Shown in pieces: positions 33,821 to 42,728 of a DNA stretch of 54,385 bases. Numbering within the stretch: position 1 is the stretch's first letter; each line of letters begins with the position of its first letter. The position numbers and the translations under genes are program-made. The stretch is from Moraxella caviae (GTDB taxonomy: Bacteria; Pseudomonadota; Gammaproteobacteria; Pseudomonadales; Moraxellaceae), in assembly GCF_002014985.1 (NCBI RefSeq), contig NZ_MUXU01000063.1, positions 1-54,385 of the forward strand. Direction: 5' to 3'. The notes below the pieces were generated by a model. It ran no database searches. It saw only the letters and a program-made list of their open reading frames with translations, and had not been told where the DNA came from.

Positions 33821-33866
33821 TGTTCTAAACGTTGGGTTTTCGTCTTGCCTAGCCCAACTTACGCAT
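33821..33866. repeat. Dispersed GTTGGG-type repeat, half copy
   Basis: Only the right arm is present: TTCTAAACGTTGGGTTTTCG, then TCTTGCCTAGCCCAACTTAC. It sits next to the full copy at 33892-34008, so two insertions or a partial duplication occurred here. Confidence 0.65.
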
Positions 33867-33891
33867 TTATCTTAAGTTTTTGGCTTGGGCT

Positions 33892-34008
33892 GCAAGTTGG
33901 CTTGGTAAAGCGCAGCTCAACATTCCCATAAGAAAATCACCATTTTAAAAAGGTAAGTTCCACCTAAAACGTTCGGTTTTTGCCTTGCTTAACCCAACCT
34001 GCGCATTG
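33892..34008. repeat. Dispersed GTTGGG-type intergenic repeat, copy D
   Basis: Left arm GCAAGTTGGCTTGGTAAAGC, then GCAGCTCAACATT. AT-rich middle. Right arm AAACGTTCGGTTTTTGCCTT, then GCTTAACCCAACCTGCG. More diverged than copies A-C. Confidence 0.65.
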
Positions 34009-34025
34009 CTTCCCAATCCAACTCA

Positions 34026-34061
34026 CCAAAAAACAAACCCCACCATCAAGGCAGGGTTTGT
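34026..34061 (-). terminator. Terminator of the AGCS symporter gene
   Basis: Stem ACAAACCC / GGGTTTGT with a T run on the minus strand (GTTTGTTTTTTGG). Confidence 0.8.
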
Positions 34062-34078
34062 GGATTGTGGGTTTGCCA

Positions 34079-35596
34079 TCAATCTTGTTTTTGCTGTTTT
34101 AGACGCTCTTCCCAGAAGGTGGCGTTTTTAATGCCAAGTTTTACTGGGTCAAAGGTGAAGTTGGTGATACCTGCACGTTTTTGTGCTTCATAGTCGTTGA
34201 GCGCACGCAAGGTTGGCTTGGTTAGGAAAGCAAACATCAGCAAGATACCCACGATGTTTAGCCAAGCAGTCATGCCCACGCCAATATCGCCCAATGCCCA
34301 GATAGCGCCTGCGCTGTTTAGTGAGCCGTAAGCTGCCATCAGCAGGATAACGATTTTGGCAAACCACATACCCACTTTTTGTACGCCTGTGCCAAAGAAG
34401 CGAGACAGATACACTACGTTAATTTCAGCGATGTGATAGTACGCCATGATGGTGGTGAACGCAAAGAAGAACACAGCCACAGCGATGAAATAATCACCAA
34501 ATGCGCCAAAGGTGCTTGCCAATGCCATCTGTGTGAAGGCTGGCGTGCCGATTTCTACTGCTGCGTCTACGTTTTGAACGATGAATTGACCGGCTTCAAG
34601 TTCGCCTTGTACGTTGTAAGTACCCATGGTCAAAATCATGAAGGCAGTTGCCGAGCAGACAATCAAAGTATCCACATACACCGAGAAAGCCTGTACCAAG
34701 CCTTGCTGGGCTGGGTGCTGAACTTCTGCTGCGCCTGCGTGGTGCGGGCCAGTACCTTGACCTGCTTCGTTTGAGTATACGCCACGTTTTACGCCCCAGC
34801 CAATCGCTGCACCAAGACCTGCCATTGGGTTGAAGATGTCGCTCATGATTAGGCTAAATACCGCAGGGATTTGCTCAAAATTCATCACCATGATAAGTAA
34901 GGCAAGAATGATGTAACCCACCGCCATGAACGGTACGATAAGCTCAGCAAAGTTTGCAATGCGCTTGATGCCGCCGATGATGATGATTGCTAGGGCAGCG
35001 ACCACAAAGCCCATCACGATAACACGGTTTGTGCCAACGTCCATGCCCAGAAAATTCATCACCGAGCCATCGCCTGTGATACGAGTTACTGCGCTTACCA
35101 CGCCATTTGCCTGCACGCCCGGCAAGAAAATACCGCACGAAATGATGGCTGCGATGGCAAAGATGATGGCGTACCATTTTTGACCCAAGCCTTTTTCAAA
35201 ATAATAAGCAGGGCCGCCACGGTATTGACCTGTGATTGGGTCGCGCTCTTTATAAATCTGCGCTAGGGTAGATTCGGCATAAGCGGTAGATGCGCCCAAG
35301 AACGCCACAACCCACATCCAAAATACTGCCGATGGGCCACCAAAGCCGATGGCGGCTGCCACACCTGCGATGTTACCCACACCAACACGGTTGGCAACAG
35401 AAACAACGAATGCTTGAAATGATGAAATGCCGTCCGCACTTTTGGTGCGGTCAAACATCAAACGAACCGATTCCTTGAACATTCGCAGCTGCACAAAGCG
35501 TGTCATCAGCGAATAAAACAGACCTGCGCCCAAGCACAAATAAATCAGCGCTGGACTCCAAATAATGCCATTTAATGTATCGATAAAATTTTCCAT
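34079..35596 (-). CDS. Sodium:alanine/glycine symporter (AGCS family)
   Basis: A 505-residue membrane protein of the AGCS family, which takes up alanine, glycine or similar amino acids with sodium. GISSFQAFVVSVANRVGVGN, then IAGVAAAIGFGGPSAVFWMW near residues 55-95, is the family signature. RGGPAYYFEKGLGQKWYAII and the SNEAGQGTGPHHAGAAEVQH block also match. About 11 helices. The exact substrate cannot be given. The ATG at 35596 has an AAGGAAT-like site (CCTAAGGAATAGCTG). It is monocistronic and divergent from lemA. Confidence 0.93.
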   Translation of the reverse strand: MENFIDTLNGIIWSPALIYLCLGAGLFYSLMTRFVQLRMFKESVRLMFDRTKSADGISSFQAFVVSVANRVGVGNIAGVAAAIGFGGPSAVFWMWVVAFLGASTAYAESTLAQIYKERDPITGQYRGGPAYYFEKGLGQKWYAIIFAIAAIISCGIFLPGVQANGVVSAVTRITGDGSVMNFLGMDVGTNRVIVMGFVVAALAIIIIGGIKRIANFAELIVPFMAVGYIILALLIMVMNFEQIPAVFSLIMSDIFNPMAGLGAAIGWGVKRGVYSNEAGQGTGPHHAGAAEVQHPAQQGLVQAFSVYVDTLIVCSATAFMILTMGTYNVQGELEAGQFIVQNVDAAVEIGTPAFTQMALASTFGAFGDYFIAVAVFFFAFTTIMAYYHIAEINVVYLSRFFGTGVQKVGMWFAKIVILLMAAYGSLNSAGAIWALGDIGVGMTAWLNIVGILLMFAFLTKPTLRALNDYEAQKRAGITNFTFDPVKLGIKNATFWEERLKQQKQD

Positions 35597-36178
35597 CAGC
35601 TATTCCTTAGGATTGGAAAATAAAAACGCAAAGCCAAAAATAAGCCAGTCAATTTGATGATTGAGCGCGCTAAAGCCTTGAAAACTTGACACAAAAACTT
35701 TAAAAGTCAAGCCAAAAGTCAAACGCCAATATCAAGCAAGTGCTAGGCAGCTTTGGTTATTGAGATTGTTTTATAAGAAGGTTGGTGTTGTCAGATTTAT
35801 CCAAAAACACAGGCGAGAAAAGTTACGTCCGTTTACCCCAGATAAATCACCTTTGCAATTTGCCACATTTTCGCAACAATTTCCAGTATTTTTTGCAAAA
35901 AGACACGAAAATTTACAAAATTTGCCAAATTTTTCCGTAAAAAGGGCGATTTTGGGTGGGTTTTGGTGCTGAAATTTGGTTTTGCGTGGCGTTGATGCGT
36001 GGTGGATTTTACTGTTTGGTGGATAAATTGTGTTGTTTTGTAAGTTTCAAGGCGGTTCGGCTTGTATTTTGTTTGTAAAGTTGTCATTATAAAGGGTGAG
36101 TTCGCCAACAGGCGTTTGATAAATTTGTGATTTAAATTTTGAATTTAAGTCTCTTTGTTAAGTTTTGATAGGACACCC
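35597..36178. other. Divergent intergenic region AGCS symporter / lemA
   Basis: About 580 bp, AT-rich, without a supported gene. Two overlapping open frames (35760-35972 plus, 35833-36108 minus) lack ribosome sites and recognisable content. A weak TTGTAT/TTATAA pair near 36059-36090 could serve lemA. I see nothing else. Confidence 0.4.
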
Positions 36179-36868
36179 ATGAAAAGCACAATTCCAACCA
36201 ATCAACCGAGCCGCCCAGCAAAATTTGCCAAAAATATCAGCCTTGCGCTGATGATGGCAGGCACGCTGTCTTTGACAGGCTGCGGCTATAACGCCCTGCA
36301 AGCCCAAGACGAGCAAGTCAATGCTTCTTGGTCAGAAGTGGTGAACCAATACCAACGCCGTGCTGATCTTGTGCCAAACTTGGTGGCGGTGGTGCAGCGT
36401 TATACTGAGCATGAGCAAGCGGTATTTACCGATGTGGCCAAGGCGCGCGCCGCAGCAGGCAGCATTCAGCTGACGCCAGAGACGCTGAATAATCCGCAGG
36501 CGATGGAGCAATACCAAGCCGCTCAAGCGCAGATGACCAGTGCATTGTCGCGTTTGATGGCGGTGTCTGAGCGTTATCCAGAGCTAAAAGCGGACACTTT
36601 GTTCCAAGATTTGCAAGCGCAGCTGGAAGGTACGGAAAATCGCATTACTGTGGCTCGCCAGCGTTATATCCAAGACGTGCAAGGCTACAACACCACCGTG
36701 CGCCAATTTCCAACCAACCTAACGGCGATGGTGTTTGGCATGGAGAAAAAGGCGAATTTCACGGTGGAAAATGAGCGTGAAATTTCTACTGCGCCGAGCG
36801 TGAATTTTGGCAATGGTGCGTCAGGCGCAGCCCAAGCACCAGCCACAGGCGAAGCGACTGCACAATAA
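36179..36868 (+). CDS. lemA: LemA family lipoprotein
   Basis: A 229-residue LemA-family protein. The signal ends in the lipobox LSLTGC (Cys about residue 37), so it should be lipidated, which is not universal in the family. The LemA core reads NASWSEVVNQYQRRADLVPN, then LVAVVQRYTEHEQAVFTDV, followed by long helices and TENRITVARQRYIQDVQGYN. The ATG at 36179 follows AGGACACCC; the longer frame from 36155 is rejected. It overlaps the next gene by one base (TAATG), so they are translationally coupled. LemA and TPM-domain proteins are commonly paired; function is poorly known. Confidence 0.93.
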   Translation: MKSTIPTNQPSRPAKFAKNISLALMMAGTLSLTGCGYNALQAQDEQVNASWSEVVNQYQRRADLVPNLVAVVQRYTEHEQAVFTDVAKARAAAGSIQLTPETLNNPQAMEQYQAAQAQMTSALSRLMAVSERYPELKADTLFQDLQAQLEGTENRITVARQRYIQDVQGYNTTVRQFPTNLTAMVFGMEKKANFTVENEREISTAPSVNFGNGASGAAQAPATGEATAQ

Positions 36869-38061
36869 TGAATACCCCAAAGCGCACTGATGGCGCGCCA
36901 TTTCGCTTATCGGTTTTGTTGTCTGCATTGATGGCGGTATCGCTTGCCGTGCCAAGCCTAAGCCATGCACAAAACGCCACAGCAACTGCGACCGCCACAG
37001 ATGAGCAGTTGGCGGACGATGCGGCTGCGGCAGTGATTTTAGGCAGACAAGGCAGTGGTGCGGGCTTATCCAAGCCACTGTCCGATACCTTATCTGAGCC
37101 ATTATCACCGCTTGGTGAAGTGGCGGCAGAATTTGGCGATGACGCACGCCCGCAAGCCAGCACCGAGCAGCAAGCGAACAGCAGCACACCCATCACATCA
37201 GACGCAAGACCTGTTACGCATGATAAGCTGATTTTAAATCAGCCAGTGGTGGACGCAGCGGGCGTGCTGAGTGCCAGCGAAAAAGCGCATTTGAGCGCGC
37301 AGCTGCGTGCGATTTATGATGAACGCTTGGCGCAGGCGGCTTTGGTGGTGATTCCTAGCACCGATGGCGTGCCGATTTTTGATTATGCGCTGGCGGTGGC
37401 GGAGCGTTGGCAGCTGGGCGATAAGGACACGGACGATGGCTTGCTTATCGTGGTGGCGATTAACGATCGTGATTTGTACATCTTGACAGGCTATGGACTT
37501 GAAGGTGTATTGCCTGACGCAGCACTCAAGCGCATCATTCGTAACGACATCACGCCATCTTTTAAAACAGGGCAATACGCTCAAGGCTTGTCGGCAGGCA
37601 TTGCCAGTATCAATGAGCGATTGCACAGCGACCCTGAAAGCCTAGCACGAGCAGACGCAGCCGCCCAAAATGCCAATGCTGAGCCTGCGGACGTTGTAGG
37701 TGCTGCTTTGCCATTGCTGATTTTTGGCATTGTGTTTGGCGCATTTTTGACGAGCTTGCTTGGGCGAGTGCTTGGCGCCAGCGCAACTGCCTTGGGCGTT
37801 GGTGGTATGGGTGTGATGACAGGCATTGGCTTGCCGTTAAGTCTTGGCGTGGCGGTGCTGGTATGGCTGTTTTTATTGTTTAAAGGCAATGGTCGTGGCG
37901 GTGGACGTGGTGGCGGCTCATCTGGCGGCAGACGCAGTCATGTGGTATTTGGCACAGGCGGCTTTGGCGGTGGCAGTTTCGGTGGCGGCGGCTTTGGTTC
38001 TGGCGGCTTCGGCGGTGGGGGCGGCGGCTTCGGCGGCGGCGGTGCTGGCGGTTCGTGGTAG
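36868..38061 (+). CDS. TPM-domain (YgcG-like) membrane protein, exported
   Basis: A 397-residue protein with a signal peptide (about 1-34, ending SLSHA-Q), a low-complexity Ala/Thr stretch and a TPM domain. The TPM domain is at about residues 120-250: NQPVVDAAGVLSASEKAHLS, then WQLGDKDTDDGLLIVVAIND and ILTGYGLEGVLPDAALKRII. Two membrane helices follow at about 277-297 and 322-340, then a glycine-rich tail (GGFGGGSFGGGGFGSGGFGG type). This is the standard TPM_phosphatase/YgcG architecture. It overlaps lemA by one base and probably acts with it at the membrane. Confidence 0.92.
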   Translation: MNTPKRTDGAPFRLSVLLSALMAVSLAVPSLSHAQNATATATATDEQLADDAAAAVILGRQGSGAGLSKPLSDTLSEPLSPLGEVAAEFGDDARPQASTEQQANSSTPITSDARPVTHDKLILNQPVVDAAGVLSASEKAHLSAQLRAIYDERLAQAALVVIPSTDGVPIFDYALAVAERWQLGDKDTDDGLLIVVAINDRDLYILTGYGLEGVLPDAALKRIIRNDITPSFKTGQYAQGLSAGIASINERLHSDPESLARADAAAQNANAEPADVVGAALPLLIFGIVFGAFLTSLLGRVLGASATALGVGGMGVMTGIGLPLSLGVAVLVWLFLLFKGNGRGGGRGGGSSGGRRSHVVFGTGGFGGGSFGGGGFGSGGFGGGGGGFGGGGAGGSW

Positions 38062-38304
38062 TGGCTAAATTTTAGGTGAGTTTTGGCAAGTGTTTGATAA
38101 ATTTAGACGATTAAAAACGCTTGTCAAGATGGTTTATTATCTTGAATCACTTACCAAATTATCAAATCACACCAAACCAACAACAGGCAAAACCACGCCA
38201 AACTGACAACCCATTCTAACAACCAAACTGACAATTTAACCGTAAATTCTACACCCAGCCGCCAAACCTTTGATAAATTGACTTTTATATTGTAATTTGT
38301 ATTT
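38062..38304. other. Spacer between the two TPM genes
   Basis: AT-rich, with short repeats CCAAACTGACAA at two places. A TTGATA / TGTAAT pair near 38271-38297 could be a weak promoter for the second TPM gene. No ribosome site seen for that gene. Confidence 0.35.
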
Positions 38305-38823
38305 ATGGAACGCATTGAATCCAGCAAAAGTTTATCGCGCCTACTGCGCCAGCTGTGCTTTATTCCCATTTTGCAGCAGCGATGGCTGACCGCCAAGGTT
38401 AAAGACGCTTTGCACCACGCCATCACGCAGGCGGAAATCGGGCATAGTGGCGAGATTTACGTCATCATTGAAAATCATCTGCCCATCAGCGATGCGTATC
38501 GTATGGGCTGCCGCGAGCGTGCGCTGTCTTTGTTTGCCAGCCATCACGTTTGGGATACCGAAGACAATACAGGCGTGCTGATTTACGTCAATGCGTGCGA
38601 GCATGATTTGGAAATCATCGCTGACCGTGGCATTGACCGCGCGGCAATGGCGCATACTTGGCAGGCGCTTAGCGAGCAGGCGATTACAGCGTTTCGTGAA
38701 GGTAAAATGCAAGACGGCTTGACCACACTGATTGCGCAAGTGGGCGATGTGCTGCGTGCGCATTATCCAAGCGATGATAGGGTGGGCAACGAGCTGCCTA
38801 ATGATGTGGTGTTTTTAAAATAA
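38305..38823 (+). CDS. Second TPM-domain protein, cytoplasmic
   Basis: A 172-residue protein with a TPM domain but no signal peptide. It contains IGHSGEIYVIIENHLPISDA, then DTEDNTGVLIYVNACEHDLE and the IIADRGIDRAAM segment, followed by EKMQDGL-type helices. It is the usual partner gene of YgcG/LemA in Moraxellaceae and Pseudomonas loci. Function unknown. The start is not well supported by a ribosome site. Confidence 0.85.
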   Translation: MERIESSKSLSRLLRQLCFIPILQQRWLTAKVKDALHHAITQAEIGHSGEIYVIIENHLPISDAYRMGCRERALSLFASHHVWDTEDNTGVLIYVNACEHDLEIIADRGIDRAAMAHTWQALSEQAITAFREGKMQDGLTTLIAQVGDVLRAHYPSDDRVGNELPNDVVFLK

Positions 38824-38865
38824 CTGGCTTGTTAAAATAAGTAGTTTTTAAAATAAGTGCTCTTT

Positions 38866-39312
38866 ATGAATGGTTTGACGTGGCTTTTGGTGTTGCTTGC
38901 GGTGATTGGCGTGCTGCTTTTGTGGGCGGTACTTTTGCCACGTTTGCAAGGCAAAAAGCCCAAGTCAGATTTTCCAAACAAAATCACTCATAAGCCTTCA
39001 TTAAGTATACATTCAGTCAAAACCAGTAAGCAGCCCCGTAGCGAGCCCAGCAACGAACCCAGCAAGGTTGCCAGCGAATTTGCTGCACGCCTAAGCAGAC
39101 TTTTGCCAATGTGTACACTCACCGCCAAAGCCGAGCGAGTTTTGGTGTTTAACGCCACAAATCATACGCATTTGGCGACGGTGGTTTTTGATGAAAAGAC
39201 GCAAGAAATCAGCGTGCGTAAAATGGGTGATGTGCAGATTTTTACGGTTCAACCTGCGCTTAGCGATGATGAATTGGCGGCGTTGGCGGGGCGTGTGCAG
39301 GCATTGATTTAA
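38866..39312 (+). CDS. Small membrane-anchored protein of unknown function
   Basis: A 148-residue protein with one N-terminal helix (about 3-24, GLTWLLVLLAVIGVLLLWAV), a basic, Ser/Pro-rich spacer (about 28-66) and a small soluble domain. It ends SDDELAALAGRVQALI. Not recognised. It lies 43 bp after the second TPM gene in the same direction, so it may be a fourth member of the LemA/TPM group. A GTG at 38857 is an alternative start. The rplU promoter begins just downstream. Confidence 0.55.
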   Translation: MNGLTWLLVLLAVIGVLLLWAVLLPRLQGKKPKSDFPNKITHKPSLSIHSVKTSKQPRSEPSNEPSKVASEFAARLSRLLPMCTLTAKAERVLVFNATNHTHLATVVFDEKTQEISVRKMGDVQIFTVQPALSDDELAALAGRVQALI

Positions 39313-39349
39313 AATCATGAATAAAAGATAAAAATTTCATCAAAAAGAC

Positions 39350-39378
39350 TTGAAAATATCAAAATATTTTAGTAGAAT
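39350..39378 (+). promoter_or_regulatory. Sigma70 promoter of rplU-rpmA
   Basis: -35 TTGAAA (39350-39355), a 17-base spacer and -10 TAGAAT (39373-39378), giving a leader of about 80 nt before rplU. Confidence 0.75.
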
Positions 39379-39464
39379 ACCGCTTTATTTTGCCTTGTCG
39401 TGTTCGTTATCAAGCGTTGCTGAAGTTGGCAACCACGGCACACAGGTTTGTTTGGAGAACGCAG

Positions 39465-39776
39465 ATGTACGCAGTTATCAAAAGTGGCGGTAAACAGCAC
39501 CGTGTAAGCGTTGGCGAGACTTTGAAAGTTGAGCTACTAAAAGCCGAAGTGGGTCAAACCCTTACCATCGAAGACGTTTTGATGGTAGTAAATGGTTCTG
39601 ACATCAAAATCGGTCAGCCAGTTGTGGCAGGCGCGAATGTACAAGCTGAAGTGGTAAGCCACGGCCGTGGTAAAAAAGTGCGCATTGTGAAGCACCGTCG
39701 CCGTAAGCACTACCACAAAGAGCAAGGCCATCGTCAATGGTTTACTGAGCTGAAAATCAGCGCAATCAACGCTTAA
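39465..39776 (+). CDS. rplU: 50S ribosomal protein L21
   Basis: A 103-residue L21 starting [20 protein letters not shown], with [20 protein letters not shown] near the C-terminus. The ATG at 39465 has a TTTGGAGAACG ribosome site; the longer frame from 39390 is rejected. It is in the usual rplU-rpmA pair. Confidence 0.98.
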   Translation: MYAVIKSGGKQHRVSVGETLKVELLKAEVGQTLTIEDVLMVVNGSDIKIGQPVVAGANVQAEVVSHGRGKKVRIVKHRRRKHYHKEQGHRQWFTELKISAINA

Positions 39777-39825
39777 TTCACATTTTGATTTTGATGCTCT
39801 TTAGGGCACAACAGGAGACATTCTC

Positions 39826-40083
39826 ATGGCACATAAAAAAGCCGCAGGTTCTACTCGTAACGGTCGTGATTCTAACCCAAAAATGCTTGGCGTAAAAGTA
39901 TTTGGCGGTCAAGACGTTGTTGCAGGTAATATCATCGTTCGTCAGCGTGGCACTGAATTCCATGCAGGCGAAGGCGTTGGCATGGGTCGCGATCATACTT
40001 TGTTCGCATTGACCGAAGGCGTGGTGAAATTTGAGACCAAAGGTCAATTCAACCGCCGTTACGTTTCTGTACTTGCTAAGTAA
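39826..40083 (+). CDS. rpmA: 50S ribosomal protein L27
   Basis: An 85-residue L27 starting [20 protein letters not shown], with [20 protein letters not shown]. The N-terminus is the direct form without the Firmicutes extension. A CAGGAGA site precedes the ATG. Confidence 0.98.
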   Translation: MAHKKAAGSTRNGRDSNPKMLGVKVFGGQDVVAGNIIVRQRGTEFHAGEGVGMGRDHTLFALTEGVVKFETKGQFNRRYVSVLAK

Positions 40084-40161
40084 TTTTTAAAATTTACTTA
40101 AAGCTAAGTTTAGAATTTAGCGCATTGATTAAAAAGTGGTACGCCACTAAATCCATGCGCC

Positions 40162-40188
40162 AAACCCATCACAGTCGTGGTGGGTTTT
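40162..40188 (+). terminator. Terminator after rpmA
   Basis: Ten-pair stem AACCCATCAC / GTGGTGGGTT with loop AGTC, then TTCGTTT. Confidence 0.85.
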
Positions 40189-40347
40189 CGTTTGGTTTAA
40201 TAAAATCAATTAAACCTATTGATTTTCAATTATTGAAATTATCATAAGATTCACATACAATTTAACCATTTTATTAGTAGGTGATTGACAAAAGCACAGT
40301 CAATCCAAACCACCCATCACAAGCCAACAAAAGGGCGAAGCGCCATA

Positions 40348-41154
40348 ATGAATGATTTGATGCTAAACGATGTGCTAATAGCACTTTTGATAACCTTTGC
40401 CGCTGGCTTGGCAACGGTGCTTGGCAGCGCGCTCGTCTTTTTCCAAAAAACGCCAAGCCCTAGAATGTTGGCATTTGGCTTGGCATTCGCTGGTGGAGCG
40501 ATGGTGTTTGTGTCATTGACGGAGATTCTTGGCAAATCGGTGAGCAGTTTTGGCTTGATGTTTGGCGCATCAGGTTTTAATTATGCCACGTTTTCGTTTT
40601 TGGCGGGTTTGATTGCGGTGATGGTGATTGACCGCTTAATTCCCAATCCGCACGCCACACTTGATGCGGACGACCCAAAATTCAAAGATTCTAATGAAGC
40701 CTACATCAAGCGCATTGGCATTTTGGCGGCGCTTGCCATCACGGCGCATAATTTTCCTGAAGGCTTGGCAACTTTTTTTGCCACGCTAGAAAGCCCGACT
40801 TTGGGCGCGCCACTTGCGCTTGCCATTGCTGTGCATAACATTCCAGAAGGGATTTCCATCGCTGCGCCCATTTATTACGCCACGCGCGATAAGAAACTGA
40901 CGGTATTTGCCTGCTTGATTTCTGGGCTGGCGGAGCCTTTGGGCGCGATTTTGGGATATTTGATATTAAGTCCGTTTTTATCGCCTGCGGTGTTCGGCAT
41001 GGTGTTTGGCGTGATTGCAGGCGTGATGGTATTTTTGGCGATGGATGAGCTTTTGCCAGCCGCCAAGCGTTATTCAGACGGACACGAAACTGTTTACGGT
41101 TTGGTTGGCGGTATGGTGGTGATGGCGCTGAGTTTGGTGTTGTTTCATGGGTGA
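40348..41154 (+). CDS. zupT: Zinc transporter ZupT (ZIP family)
   Basis: A 268-residue ZIP-family divalent metal importer of the inner membrane. The metal-binding helices show ITAHNFPEGLATFFATLE and LAIAVHNIPEGISIAAPIYY, the HNxPEG pair that defines ZupT. About eight helices. It probably imports Zn and possibly Fe/Mn. I chose the ATG at 40348 (MNDLMLNDV); the frame is open to 40285 but the extension is polar and unconserved. No Zur box was recognised upstream. Confidence 0.93.
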   Translation: MNDLMLNDVLIALLITFAAGLATVLGSALVFFQKTPSPRMLAFGLAFAGGAMVFVSLTEILGKSVSSFGLMFGASGFNYATFSFLAGLIAVMVIDRLIPNPHATLDADDPKFKDSNEAYIKRIGILAALAITAHNFPEGLATFFATLESPTLGAPLALAIAVHNIPEGISIAAPIYYATRDKKLTVFACLISGLAEPLGAILGYLILSPFLSPAVFGMVFGVIAGVMVFLAMDELLPAAKRYSDGHETVYGLVGGMVVMALSLVLFHG

Positions 41155-41327
41155 TTTAAGCCTGATCTCATGCGCTTAACTTGTTTAAAAATATGATTTG
41201 TTTTGTGTGATTTAGCCATTCACCAAAATACGCAAAGCTAGCTTATTGCACTCAATTTACGCCCAAAAACCAAAATACCACCCAAAGACACTTTTTAATT
41301 CACCACCTAAAAATCATCATTTAAAAA

Positions 41328-41915
41328 TCACAACCCCTTAAACAACCAATTAAGCGTCAAATCATCACGCTTGGGTTTGCCGTTTTTGCCGTCATCAGGA
41401 AATGGCATGGCATGGTCGGTCATTTGATAGCCGCGTCTTTGATAGTACGCAAGCAACTCTGGGCGATGGGATAAAATAGACATCGCAAAGCCATCAAGGG
41501 CGCGGCTTTCGGCGTGGCGCGTGGCGAAAGTTTCTACCGCTGACAGCAGGGTGTTGCCAATACCTTTGCCTTGCAGTTTGGGTGAGACGGCAAATGTACC
41601 GATGTAGGCGATGTTTTTACCGTGCATATTGGTGAATTGCACGCCAATGCACGCCAGCAAGTTAAAATCGCCATCATTGGTGGGATTGTCAAAGACGAAA
41701 AGATAGCTGCCTTCTTTGTTGATGGTTTGTATGATTTCATCTTCGGTGGTGCGAATGCCGCCAATCAATGCCGCTTCGTTTGTCCAGCCTGCGTCCGTAC
41801 GGTAGCAACAATCCAAAAGTTTCACCAACTCTTTGGCGTCATCTGGCGTGGCGACTCGTAGGCGCACGTTGTCTTTGGTGATGTCGGCTGTGGAGCTTAG
41901 GGTATTTGTACTCAT
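41328..41915 (-). CDS. GNAT-family N-acetyltransferase
   Basis: A 195-residue protein with the GNAT fold. An N-terminal RLRVATPDDAKELVKLLDC leads to YIGTFAVSPKLQGKGIGNTL, which contains the acetyl-CoA binding Q/RxxGxG/A loop, then LAYYQRRGYQMTDHAMPFP. The substrate is unknown. It is monocistronic, convergent with zupT across a repeat-free spacer. Confidence 0.88.
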   Translation of the reverse strand: MSTNTLSSTADITKDNVRLRVATPDDAKELVKLLDCCYRTDAGWTNEAALIGGIRTTEDEIIQTINKEGSYLFVFDNPTNDGDFNLLACIGVQFTNMHGKNIAYIGTFAVSPKLQGKGIGNTLLSAVETFATRHAESRALDGFAMSILSHRPELLAYYQRRGYQMTDHAMPFPDDGKNGKPKRDDLTLNWLFKGL

Positions 41916-41977
41916 TGTTGTAAGCGTTGATTAACATAGTGAATGAAAATTTGAGACGTGTAAAAATTCACCAAAAT

Positions 41978-42012
41978 AAAAGCCTTGATATGCTTATAAT
42001 CAAGGCTTTTTG
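41978..42012 (-). terminator. Bidirectional-looking terminator after the DUF2057 gene
   Basis: Stem AAAAGCCTTGAT / ATCAAGGCTTTT with loop ATGCTTATA. T runs exist on both strands; on the minus strand it follows the DUF2057 stop. Confidence 0.85.
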
Positions 42013-42017
42013 TCGGC

Positions 42018-42668
42018 TTATTTTTGTACCCATTGGCGGATTTTTTCACGCTCTTCTGGGCTGGCGTTTAGCCAAAGCTGCATAAAGCCATCTAGGCTGT
42101 CTTTTTGTGCGGCTGGCACAGGCGCAGCTGTTTGAGTGGTTGTGGTGGCTGCTGGCGCTTGATTTAGCGCAGCGATGGCTTTTTGGTTGGCGTGAACGGC
42201 ATTATCACGGCCGAACATTGCGCCAATGCTTTGACCGATTGAGCCAAGAAAACCTGAATTATTCGCTACCGTGCTTTCAGACGCTAGAATTTGACCATTT
42301 TGTGCGATGGCAAGCGTTGGTGCTTTGGCGTATTCTTTGGCGGCTGAGTAGGTGTTTGGTTGATTTGGCATGACAAGCTGGTAGGTTTGGTTGTCCGCAA
42401 GCGTTGCCGTTACGGTAACGTTACCTGATTTTAGGTAATCGTGATCGCCACGAGTCAAGTCAAACAAGCGATCATAGCGTGCGGTGATGGCGTGATTGCC
42501 GGCCGTCAAGGTGAATTTTTGCTGTAAAGGCTGCAGTGCGCCGTGGCGAATTTCTTGTCCGTTGATGGCGGTTACTTTGATATTATCATCAACCAGCAGC
42601 GTAACATCGGCAAGTGCGCTGGTGCCAGTTAGTGCAGCCGCAATCAGTAGGGCTTTGGCGATTTTCAT
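42018..42668 (-). CDS. DUF2057 family periplasmic protein
   Basis: A 216-residue protein with a clear signal peptide (MKIAKALLIAAALTGTSALA, cut before DV). A DUF2057-like domain follows (VTLLVDDNIKVTAINGQEIR, then TLTAGNHAITARYDRLFD and VTVTATLADNQTYQLVMPNQ). The tail is Ala/Thr/Gln-rich and ends SLDGFMQLWLNASPEEREKI. This matches the YccT/CsgI-type family, one member of which inhibits curli assembly in enterobacteria. The role here is unknown. It lies 60 bp after hda in the same direction. Confidence 0.82.
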   Translation of the reverse strand: MKIAKALLIAAALTGTSALADVTLLVDDNIKVTAINGQEIRHGALQPLQQKFTLTAGNHAITARYDRLFDLTRGDHDYLKSGNVTVTATLADNQTYQLVMPNQPNTYSAAKEYAKAPTLAIAQNGQILASESTVANNSGFLGSIGQSIGAMFGRDNAVHANQKAIAALNQAPAATTTTQTAAPVPAAQKDSLDGFMQLWLNASPEEREKIRQWVQK

Positions 42669-42728
42669 AAATAATCCTTTTGGTTGGTTTGTGAATGATG
42701 TGAAAATGCGTTTATGATGATTTTATCT

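Noticed and set aside
35760..36108. Two overlapping opposite frames between the AGCS gene and lemA
   Set aside because: No ribosome sites, AT-rich biased content and no recognisable protein pattern.
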